Shown piece after piece: positions 22,831 through 32,470 of a stretch of 64,000 nucleotides of DNA. Both the position numbers and the translations under genes were made by a program. The notes beneath the pieces were generated by a model. That model saw only the letters and a program-made list of their open reading frames with translations, did not search any database and was not told the DNA's origin. The DNA is from Sporothrix humicola (Eukaryota; Ascomycota; Sordariomycetes; Ophiostomatales; Ophiostomataceae), in contig WNYE01000050.1 of NCBI GenBank assembly GCA_021396245.1, forward strand, positions 124,001 through 188,000, given 5' to 3'. Positions within the stretch are counted from its first letter, which is position 1, and every line of letters starts with the position of its first letter.

Positions 22831-25032
22831 ATGTCGAGTCAACCCAAGGGACACGAGCTTCCTCGCAAGCTATGGACACACCCAAGACCAACCGAGACGG
22901 CCATGTTCCGTTTCATGAGGCAGGGCGAGCAGGATGCACAGCAGTCGTTTCCAGACTATGACGCGCTGTACCAGTGGTCGATCCAGCACCCGTCTGCCTT
23001 TTGGAGGTCCGTCCTGGCTTTTTTCCCCATCATCTACTCGGGCACCGTGCCGGACCCCGTGGTCGACGAGCACGCGCGCATCGACACCGTGCCCACGTGG
23101 TTCTCGGGCGTCCAGCTGAACTTTGCCGAGAACATTCTATTTACTGGCACGACAGCCGGCGCGCGAGCATGGCCGAGCCCGGGCAAGGAAGACGACAAAA
23201 TTGCGTGCACCGAGGTTCGCGAAGACGCGCCCCATGAGCCCGTGCATGTTACGTGGGCCGCGCTGCGCGAGCGTGTCGGCCGGCTGGCGCAGGCCATGAA
23301 GGCGCAGGGCATCCGCTCGGGCGACCGTGTGGCGGTCGTGGGCAGCGTCTGCACCAACACGCTGGTCGTCTTTCTAGCCACCACGGCGCTGGGCGGCATC
23401 TTCTCCAGCAACAGCACCGATCTGGGCCCGGCGGCCGTCCTCGACCGTCTCCTGCAGATCCAGCCCAAGCTGCTCTTTGTCGAGGACTACGCCGTGTACA
23501 AGGGCGCCACCATCGACCTGCGGCCCAAGACGGCCGCGCTCGTGGCGGGCCTACGGCGCGATCCCGCGTTCCAGGGGGCGGTCGTGTCCCCGCGCTTTGC
23601 GACGGCGGCCGACCTGTCGGCGCTGCCTCTGTGCCAAACGTGGGACGCGTACGTGGCCAATGCGCCCTCGGCGTTGCTTGTGTTTGAGCCCATGGACTTT
23701 GCAGCGCCCATGATTATCCTCTTCTCGTCGGGCACCACCGGCCAGGCCAAGTGCATTGTGCACTCCGTGGGCGGCATCGTGCTCAGCGGCCACAAGGAAT
23801 CCACGCTGCACCGCCTCGTCGACCACACCTCAACGCAGCTGCAGTTCACGACCACCAGCTGGATGATGTATCTCAGCGCCGTGCAGCTCATGCTCACTGG
23901 CGCGCGGCTCGTCATGTACGACGGCCACCCATTCACGCCGGACACGACGTCGCTGCTGCGCCTGGCCGCCCAAGAACAGGTCACCCACTTGGGCATCTCG
24001 CCGCGCTATCTGCAGACCCTGCAGTCCGGCGGCATCGTGCCCCGCCGCGCTTTCGATCTCAGCCACCTTCAGGTGGTGACCAGCACGGGCATGGTCCTCT
24101 CCGAAGCCTTGTTTGCCTGGTTTTACGACACGGCCTTTTCGCCATCGGTTCTGCTCGCCAACATCTCGGGTGGCACCGATATCGTGGCTGCGTTTGGTAC
24201 CTGCAACCCACTCCTTCCCCTCTACATCGGCGGATGCCAGTGCATCTCGCTTGGCATGGCCGTCGAGGCGTTTGACGCGGACGGCCGGCCGGTGCCGCCG
24301 GGCGAGGCCGGTGAGCTCGTGTGCACGAGGCCGTTCCCCACCATGCCCGTGCGGTTCTGGGGCGACGATGATGGTGCGACAAAAAAAAGTGGTGTGGGCA
24401 GCCGTTACTTTAGCAGCTATTTCGGCAAGTTTGCCAATGTGTGGACACATGGCGACTTTATCAGCTTCCACCAGCGCACGCGGCAGATCACGATGCTGGG
24501 CCGCGCCGACGGTGTCCTCAACCCCAGCGGCGTCCGCTTTGGCAGCGCCGAGATCTACAATGTCATCGATGACGAGTTTGCCGACTGCATTGCTGACAGC
24601 ATCTGTGTGGGTCAGCGGCGGCCGCATGACACAGATGAGCGCGTCATTTTGTTTGTGCTCATGCAGCCGAGGAAGCAGTTCAGCGCACAGCTCGTTCAGC
24701 GCATCAAGCAGCGCATCCGGATACGCTTGTCGCGCCGGCATGTACCCAGCTTCGTGTTCCAGACGCCAGAGATTCCGGTAGGCCCCCCTTTTGCCTTGCG
24801 GCGTGGAACAAATGATGGACAACAAAGCAATGAAACTGACCCACGGACACAAAACTAGACAACACTCAATGGAAAAAAGGTCGAGCTGCCTGTCAAGCAC
24901 ATTGTGTCTGGACGAGATGTCAAGCCATCGAGTTCGCTCGTTAATCCAGGGTGCCTCGCCTTTTACTATGCATTTGTCCGTGACGACGTGCTAGAAGGAA
25001 AGACGGGCGCTGGCCAGCTAGCACACCTGTAG
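22831..25032 (+). CDS. Acetoacetyl-CoA synthetase with PTS1-like AHL terminus
   Basis: 706 residues; exons 22831-24777 and 24859-25032 (intron gtaggc...aaaactag). Adenylate-forming enzyme that activates acetoacetate to acetoacetyl-CoA with ATP. Visible are the AMP-binding loop ILFSSGTTGQAKC (about residue 293), LANISGGTDI, DGVLNPSGVRFGSAEIYNVID near 560 and the C-terminal catalytic-lysine region LNGKKVELPVK, completed only by splicing. Length and the early QLNFAENI segment fit AACS better than acetyl-CoA synthetase. The protein ends in AHL, which fits the relaxed PTS1 consensus. It is divergent from the hydrolase and convergent with the thioesterase. It likely feeds the thiolase at 26411. Confidence 0.88.
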
Positions 25033-25372
25033 CAGTGCATTTCAAGATTTAAACATGATCACATACTTTCCTATTTTTGAGAAATTATTACATAGATTGT
25101 TTGATCTTTTTCTTTTTCTTTTTTTCTATGTTTCTATGTTTTCTGTGTTTTCTAGTCTTATTTTTATTCCTATTTCTACCTGCAGTGGGTATCACGGTCG
25201 AAGTTTAGTATTTGATAAAGAGATCAAATCACCGTTCTCTTACGTTTATGATGCGGATCATAACAACACGGCAATTTTCTCTCCACGCACTTCCTTACGA
25301 AATGTTCAGCAAACAGGACATGTAGACACGGCTCGACGTTTCTTATTAGACAATGATATGCTTATATCTCCA
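25033..25372. other. Convergent 3' region of AACS and thioesterase genes
   Basis: No gene. A T-rich tract at about 25105-25170 probably belongs to the AACS 3' UTR. Confidence 0.45.
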
Positions 25373-25864
25373 TCACAACCTCGGTCCGGGATCAACATTG
25401 ACCTTGCCGTGCTCACACACTGCCACCAGCTGACCATCACGTCTCCGCTTCATGGTTCCTCGCAACGCCGCCAGAGTCCTGCCCACCTGTACCACCTCGC
25501 ATTCGATGAGGAGCTCCGTGCCTGTGGGTGCCGGGCGCAGGTATGTGACGGACAGCGATCGTGAGACCCCCATGCTGTCCCAAAAGCCAGGACGGCGGAT
25601 GCGTGCCAAGGACAAGGTCGTGGTGAGGTCAAAGATGGATGCAATGCAGCCGCCGTGGAGGCTGTTCATGCGGTTGCAGTGCTGCGGTCGGACGGTGAAG
25701 GCAAAGGACACGGACGTGTCTGGCGTGTCGTTGGGAGATATCTGGACAAGAGACAGATGCGGAAGTATGGCTGCCATCCAATTCCCGGCGGCAAGGTTGC
25801 CCGCTTCGTCTGGCATGCTCTTCAGCCACGTTTCTGCTATTTCATCCAGTTTGCCTTTTGCCAT
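25373..25864 (-). CDS. Hotdog-fold (PaaI/ACOT13-like) acyl-CoA thioesterase
   Basis: Single exon, 163 residues, the usual length for this family. The hotdog signature is NSLHGGCIASIFDLTTTL (His-Gly-Gly followed by the catalytic Asp), then SVTYLRPAPTGTEL and GRTLAALRG for the later strands. It hydrolyses an acyl-CoA to free acid and CoA; specificity is unknown. It ends in PRL, a weaker PTS1 variant. It starts divergently from the thiolase. Confidence 0.85.
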   Translation of the reverse strand: MAKGKLDEIAETWLKSMPDEAGNLAAGNWMAAILPHLSLVQISPNDTPDTSVSFAFTVRPQHCNRMNSLHGGCIASIFDLTTTLSLARIRRPGFWDSMGVSRSLSVTYLRPAPTGTELLIECEVVQVGRTLAALRGTMKRRRDGQLVAVCEHGKVNVDPGPRL

Positions 25865-26410
25865 TATAAAAAGAAATGACCAATAACAGATGAGAGTGTG
25901 AATGGAAAGAGGAGTGAAGGTGCAAATTGGCAGTTCTTTTCGGCGTTTGGTAGGATTTGTCAGGGAAGCAACACGCGGAGCTTATGGGGACATGATTTTT
26001 GTCACTTGCCAGTATTGCATCTTCTATGCATTTGTATTGCGTACAGATGTCAACCATGGGCTCATTCATCATGTTGGGATTTCTGAACGCTTTCGGGGGT
26101 GTCGGAGGTGCTCGTTTTCAGCCTTTCCATCTACGTCGGTCCGGTCCTGTGCTTCTTTTTGAAGCAGCAGCAGCATTGTCGGCCCGACCCCAAGGGTAGG
26201 TCCACAACTAGCGCAAGTCTAATCCCGGCTTGACCTGGTCCGAGGTGCTCTGGGTGCTCTGGGTGCTCTTTTTGATGTAATTCAAACATAGTACAAAACT
26301 GATGCGCTTCTCGCCAAGAGCAAGTCTTGCGATCTCGTGCATGTGAATGCCCACGCTCCATTACATCTTCACCGCCATCCATTTCCCGTAAACGACAAGC
26401 ATCTTCCAAC
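25865..26410. promoter_or_regulatory. Shared divergent promoter: thioesterase / thiolase
   Basis: 546 bases between divergent starts. It contains CGGTCCG at 26137-26143 and a small tandem repeat (GTGCTCTGG, about 26245-26270). Confidence 0.6.
26137..26143. promoter_or_regulatory. CGGTCCG inverted-triplet site
   Basis: CGG-T-CCG in the thioesterase/thiolase promoter; on the minus strand it reads CGGACCG followed by A, as in the other two promoters. Confidence 0.4.
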
Positions 26411-27896
26411 ATGGCAGCGCAACGTCTGCAGAGCATTGCATCGCATATCTCAGGCGCTCGAGAAGACGTCGATCGAATGTAAGTCTCGTCCGCGCTTCGA
26501 GGATTTCAACGTCAACACGCGCTGATGCTGTCGTAGCCTCGAAAAACATCCCGACGATGTGGTCATCACGCTCGCCTTCCGCACGCCCTTGTGCAAGGCC
26601 GGCAAGGGCGGCCTCAAGGACGCACCGGTCGATACCATGGTCTTCAAGGTGCTCCAGAAGGCCAAAGAGCGAATGAACATGGATGCATCGCTCGTGGAAG
26701 AGATCTGCCTTGGTAATGTATGAAAACGGAACCGACCTCACACATCGTGCTGCTGCATGCTCAATGTGCTCAATGTGTTAAATGGGCCATCGGTCGTCTA
26801 GGTCCACGAGGGGAAAGCGGCATACTATTGCCGAGCCGCGGCACTGGCCGCCAAGTTCCCGACCACGACAACCACTTCGACGGTCAATCGTTTCTGTGCG
26901 TCGGGGCTGCAGGCCGTCCAAATCGTGGCCGACCAGATTGCAACCGGTGCCATTGACGTGGGCATGGCCATTGGCGCCGAGTCCCTGACCTTTGCCGGCC
27001 CCCGCCTGACACGGCCGTTTGCCCAGGCGATTCTGGACGCCAACCAGGACGCGGCCGACTGCATGAACCCCATGGGGCAGACGTCCGAGGCGGTGGGTAC
27101 CGAGTTCCGCATCACGCGAGAGGCGCAGGACGCGTATGCGGCGACATCATACCAGCGGGCCGAGCAGGCGCAAAAGGCCGGCTGGTTCGACGACGAGATC
27201 GTGCCCATTACCGTCACGGACAAGAACGGCAAGGACACCACTCTGACCAAGGACGAGGGCCCGCGCTGGGGCACGACCGTCGAATCGCTGAGCAAAGTCC
27301 GGCCCGCCTTTCCCGAGTTTGGCAACCGGTCCACAGGCGGCAACAGCAGCCAGTTGACCGACGGTGCCGCCGTGGTGCTGCTAATGCGGCGGTCCAAAGC
27401 ACAAGAGCTGAGACAGCCGATCCTGGCCAAGTTCTGCGCAGCGACGACCGTTGGCCTGTGAGTGTGCCTTCTCACTGTTTTCTCTCTGTTTTTCAAACCA
27501 TGCCTTGACGAGGGCAACATGAAGTATGTGGCTGACAATTACTTTGATCTAAAAAACAGAAGCCCGCGTATTATGGGCATCGGCCCGTCCATTGCCATAC
27601 CAAAGCTCTTGCGGAAACTGCATCTCACCCTCGACGACGTTGATCTCATCGAGATCAATGAGGCTTTTGCGTCCATGGCGGTCTATTGCCAAAAGGAGCT
27701 CGACATTGATCCCGAGAAACTTAATGTCCGCGGCGGCGCCATCGCTCTCGGCCACCCGCTCGGCTGTACCGGCATACGGCAGATCGTCACGGGCCTGAGC
27801 GAGTGCCGAAGAAGAAAAGCGCGCCTTCTTCTGACGAGCATGTGCGTAGGAACGGGGCAGGGCATGGCAGGCATGTTTGTCAACGAAGTGGTGTAG
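26411..27896 (+). CDS. Peroxisomal 3-ketoacyl-CoA thiolase (PTS2)
   Basis: 413 residues in four exons: 26411-26478, 26537-26717, 26802-27457 and 27560-27896. It cleaves 3-ketoacyl-CoA with CoA to acetyl-CoA and a shortened acyl-CoA. Nucleophile Cys115 is in NRFCASG, then NEAFAS near 335, His367 in GGAIALGHPLGCTG and Cys397 in SMCVGTGQG, so all catalytic residues are present. The N-terminus contains RLQSIASHI (residues 5-13), matching the type-2 peroxisomal signal (R-L-x5-H-hydrophobic) as in other fungal peroxisomal thiolases. Acetoacetyl-CoA made by the neighbouring synthetase would be a natural substrate. The donor of intron 2 (gtatga) is weak but is the only one that keeps the frame. Confidence 0.9.
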
Positions 27897-28904
27897 GAAG
27901 GCATTGGCATTGTGTCGCAAAGCACACTATATTGAACTCTTTGACGTCTTATATCTTTTTTTTAAAAACTATTTACACATTCACAAATACGAGTCATGTC
28001 TTATGAGGTCACGTCTTTGTAGTCAAGGATAAGATCTTTGTATGAGATCTTGGGCACATGTCTTGGGGTTTTCTGCTTATGTCTCGGCCATCAAATGAGA
28101 CAGCTACCGTCCGTCACGTGTTGTTATTTACGTTTTTACCCTTTATCTTTTTCTGGCCACCGACGAGTTTCTTCTCCGTTGCATGCGTCCTCATAAGGTT
28201 TTTAAAGCCCGCCCGTCTTGCCCGTCCAGCACGTCTTCCCCACGCACTCGTTCACTATTAACTAATGCCCGCTGCCGTAGCGACCCCTCCTTCTCCCTTC
28301 TAGCTCCACGGATCGAGTTCGTTGTTATCTCGGACTCTGAGGACGATGGAGAGAGCAACGAGTAACAATAATGTATGAATGACCGATGCGGGCACAGCCG
28401 CCGTTTCGAGCCCCGATGGCGTCGATGTTATAGGCACGGACGATGAAGGCACTGGCGCGGCGGCCCCTGGTACAGCCGACGAGATGCGATATTGGGCGGC
28501 CGTTTTTACGTTCTTCGGCCGAGATCCTAATAATTCCACGGGTTTGATCCTTTAAAGAGTAGGTTTTCGTATCAGTGTAGAGTTAATACGGTATTAAAAA
28601 GGAAGCGGCAGTACTGTATGAGAGGAACGTAAGAAAGGCTATAAGTCACAACTTAATACCACCTGATAAAGCTGTGAGTCATTCAGGTGCAACTTTCCGA
28701 GATACACTTAAGCATAACTCTCATGTATTGTAAGATATTGGCCTAAAAGAAGGCTCTGTGGCTGTGTCTCCAGCACAGCGGGCACAGGGGAACACAGGAA
28801 AGTACAGGAGAGCAAATCCATTAAGCAGGCTGGAGCAGGGACGGCACAGGAGTACTTCCAAAGAATGAAATTCCAAGTGCGGTTTTTCGGGTGGTATATT
28901 GGGG
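27897..28904. other. Intergenic region without a confident gene
   Basis: A pyrimidine-rich tract (28110-28260) leads to a short plus-strand frame ending at 28365 whose last residues read EFVVISDSEDDGESNE; it is not called as a gene. 28560-28900 has no recognisable coding content. Confidence 0.45.
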
Positions 28905-29080
28905 TGTTATGTTGAACAATCGACACATATATTTGTTTACGTGATGAATCTGTCTCCGTCGTACTTGCACTAACGTCGGCATCATCTTGGCACACGCCGA
29001 AGTTCTAGAAGCTCTTTGTTTTTGTCATATGTCAACTATGAAAAGTATTGGTTGTCACGTGGTTTTGACCCGAAAAATAT
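28905..29080. repeat. Dispersed repeat, copy B
   Basis: Second copy of the element at 13632-13812, same orientation, intergenic. Most differences are transitions (for example CACACCG versus CACGCCG, and AACTGTG versus AACTATG). Confidence 0.8.
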
Positions 29081-29969
29081 GGGTTTGCTGATCTTCCTTA
29101 CCCGCACAATGTCCCAGGCTGCACACGAATTGTTCTCCAGAAAAGGAAACCCGAAATAAACACACAGCAATTAACGCATGGCGTTGCCGGTGTACTCTGT
29201 ACTATGGTCAATCAATAACAATGTCGAATGCTAGGGTTTCGTCGGATCGCAAAAAGGCACTGGTCATGTTCACAGAATTCATTTGAGTTTGGACTTCTTT
29301 TTGCGCCCATGTCCAACTGGCTGATCCATTCCCCAACCCATTCTCATTCTCCTTACCCATCTCCATAGTACATGTTTGTTTCTCCAGCTAGGGCAAGGCC
29401 GGGGCACCGCACGTGTGGTCTGCCGACCGCTGTGGAGCATCGCCGCCCTGTCACAAAGTCAAAAAAGAAAACGCCAAAAAAAGTAGACAAAGACCGTCCA
29501 AGTCCGTCTAACGCCCGGCCAGGCTAAACGGAGCCTCGTCCACTGGAAAAGGGTGACACTACCGTCGGATACGCTAAGTCTCAGGCTGTCGGAAGCGCTA
29601 CCGACAAAAAATGGACGATACAAGTAGAAGAAGTCTCTTTGGTGGCATTTTGGTGGCATTCACGAGTCAATCGAGAAATGATTTGCAGGATGCAGAATTG
29701 ATTCGTCGTTTCTTCTTGTCATTTTCTTATTTCCCTGCGTGTGTGCGTCTCCCCATATCTGCGCATGTCTCCTCGTGCATGACACGCTACCCCGTGGGGT
29801 TCCTCGTGCGAGATTGTTGGTTTTGTCTTTTCTTTTCTTCTCTTCTTCGACAAGACATCCCCATTTAAGAGAAGACGACTGCCCTCTTCCTGCCTTGGCT
29901 GGTCTTCACTTATCTTCCATTCACACTTGTCGACATTTCCCCCAAAAAACACAAACGACAACCTCCAAA
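29081..29969. other. Promoter region of transporter 3
   Basis: No gene. C/T-rich stretches near 29720-29960 precede the ATG, typical of a fungal core promoter and 5' UTR. Confidence 0.45.
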
Positions 29970-31534
29970 ATGCAGGGCATCGCACTGCGCATCGCCTTTA
30001 CGGTGACGTGCGGTCTCTCGTACCTCCTCTATGGCTACGATCAGGGTAGGCCTCATGTCCCTGAACTCTATTGGCATTGCCCCTCGCTAACAACTCAGGC
30101 TTCATGAGCGGCGTGCTGCTCGCCGACGACTACCTCGAGCAAATGGGCCAGCCTTCGACGTTTATGCAGGGCTTCATTACGAGTATCTATGAGCTGGGCT
30201 GTCTGGGTGGCTGTCTGGCCAGTTTCTTCTTTAGCGAGCGCTACGGCCGCAAGAAGCCGATCATGGCCGGCACTGTTCTGGTGGTTATTGGCGCCGTGCT
30301 TCAGACTGCCGCGTACGGCCAGGCGCAGTTCATGGTCGGCCGTGTCGTGTCGGGTCTGGGCACTGGCCTGAACACTTCGATTATCCCCATCTGGCAGGCC
30401 GAGACGCTGCCGGCCAAGACGCGCGAGCTGTTTGGCTCCCTGCAGTACTTGCTGGTGTGTTTCGGTGCCAGCACGGCCTATTGGGCCAACTACGGCCTGT
30501 CGTATGCCTCGGGCGCGCTCGAGTGGCGCCTGGCCGTGGCCCTCCAGATGGTCTTTGCATTGATCCTAGTACTGGCCGTGCCTTGGATGCCCGAGTCGCC
30601 GCGCTGGCTCATGTCACACAACTGCATCGGCGAGGCCGTCACCATTCTGTGCCGCATGCACGGCACCGACGACGAGACCGACGAGGAGATCCAGACGGAC
30701 ATCCAGAACATCAACCAGGCCATTGAGCTCGAGACCGCCGCCCACTCCAAGGGCAGCTGGCTCGATATCTTTACCAACAAGCCCGAGACCCAGAATCTGC
30801 GCCGCGTCATGCTCGGCTGGTGGCTCATGGCCATGGTCATGCTCAGCGGTGTCTGCTCCATTGGCTACTACATTTCGTACCTCTTCGAGACGTCAGTAGG
30901 CCTGTCGCACAACCTGTCCCTCTTGCTGTCCGGCTTCAACGGCCTTTGGTACATGGCTTCGGCCATCCTGCCGCCGTTCATCATCCCCCGCATCGGCAAG
31001 CGCGGCTGTCTGATTGTCGGCGCGTTCGGCATGGGCTGCTGTTTCCTGGTCATGGCCCTCGGTATTCGGTCGGGCTCGTACGGGGCATCGATCGTTGTCG
31101 TCATTGCCTTTTTCTTGTACTACACCTTCTTCGCCATCGGCTACCTCGCCGTCCCCTGGCTCTACTGCGCCGAGATCATGCCGCTACACCTCCGCACCCA
31201 GGGCAACGCCCTCACCACCTCGTCCAACTGGCTCTGGAACTTTGCCACCGTCATGGTCACCCCCAGCCTCATGGGCAACGAGGGCTGGAAGGGCTACCTA
31301 GTCTTTACCGTTCTCAACTTTGCCTTTATCCCGTTCATCTATGTGTTCTACCCTGAGACCACCGGCCGCCGCCTCGAACAGATCGACGCCGTCTTCTACA
31401 ACACGAGCCCCATTGTCTGCCGCACCCAGTGGTCCAAGCGCGGCAAGTTCGAGTCCAACGCTTTGGAGACCGCCCTCGCCGACCACAACAAGACCAACGA
31501 GAAGGAGTCGGCCATTAAGCATATTAACAACTAA
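29970..31534 (+). CDS. MFS sugar transporter 3
   Basis: 503 residues; exons 29970-30045 and 30099-31534, with the intron (gtaggc...cgctaacaactcag) splitting the GYDQG motif exactly as in the transporter at 726. Motifs: FSERYGRKKP after TM2, IIPIWQAET after TM4, PESPRWLM before the loop, PRIGKRG in the second half, YCAEIMPLHLRTQGNA and PETTGRRLEQID at the end. Complete hexose-porter layout. It stands alone next to the RIP-mutated block starting about 320 bases downstream, and its own sequence shows no RIP bias. Confidence 0.9.
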
Positions 31535-31849
31535 AAGGGGGCTAGGGCTGAACTGTAAATGGGTGTGTAAGAATAGTTTAGTGCATGTATGTGTAAATTA
31601 ATGTCGAGAGGAGGGACGAAGAAAAAGATAAGATACCAATCAATAACATATCGAGTTTTAAAATCAATTAAGATTTGTTTTATGAATGGACTGTTTTATG
31701 ATTAAATTTGTCGAGTTCGTCCTGCCTACTTCTTTCCCATTTTTGTTTATTATTATTATTATTATTATTCGCCTTTCTCAGTCAATCCTGACTATTGGCG
31801 ACTAGCTAAGCAGAACCCTCATGGGGAAGAAACTACCATAAAATTGTAT
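31535..31849. other. 3' flank of transporter 3
   Basis: Ordinary AT-rich 3' sequence with a TTA microsatellite at about 31748-31770. The RIP-type composition begins just beyond. Confidence 0.5.
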
Positions 31850-32045
31850 GTATAAACTTTTTAATTTATACGAGTGTATATTAGTTTATTAAAGTTATAC
31901 GTTAAGTAAATAAATAAATAAATAAATAGTTATATATAATAAATAAATAAAAAAGTAAATATAATAAACAAAGTATAAAATAAAAAAGTATATAGTTCGT
32001 AAACTTAGTTTTTTTTTTTACTTTAAGGTTTATCGCTTGAATATA

Positions 32046-32133
32046 ACCGGTGTTATAACGAGTTTTTTATTTTTATACCTTTGACGTTAAGACTAATCGT
32101 TTAAGTATTACCGGTGTTATAACGAGTTTATTA
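32046..32133. repeat. Two-copy direct repeat inside the RIP block
   Basis: ACCGGTGTTATAACGAGTTT occurs at about 32046 and 32110, 64 bases apart, near the left edge of the block. Confidence 0.75.
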
Positions 32134-32252
32134 TTATTACTTTTAACGTTCGACTATTTAATACTTAAAATAAAGACGGAGACGGAGGCCGTCGTTACCG
32201 AAATTATTAAAGTATTAAGCGTAACCGTTTAATTAACTTTTCGTTTAAAAAA

Positions 32253-32470
32253 TAAACTTTAATTAAAGCCGAAAAATATTATATTCGTAAAGTTAATATT
32301 ATTAAAAAAAAATAATATTTTTTTATAAAGTAAACTTTAATTAAAGTTAAAAAACGTTATATTTATAAAGTTAATACCGTTAAAAAAAAATAATATTTTT
32401 TCGAAAAATAAACTTTAATCGAAGTTAAAAAATATTATACTTATAAAACTATTACCGTTAAAAAAAAACG
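32253..32470. repeat. Three tandem 78-base units inside the RIP block
   Basis: Units beginning TAAACTTTAAT at 32253, 32331 and 32409 are similar along their length. The period is 26 codons, so the original element may have encoded a tandem peptide repeat. Confidence 0.75.

Noticed and set aside
23830..24900. 356-codon minus-strand frame opposite acetoacetyl-CoA synthetase
   Set aside because: Antisense shadow of a confidently identified enzyme; no motifs.
12689..27896. Calling the whole region a secondary-metabolite cluster
   Set aside because: No polyketide synthase, NRPS, terpene cyclase or prenyltransferase; the enzymes are catabolic.
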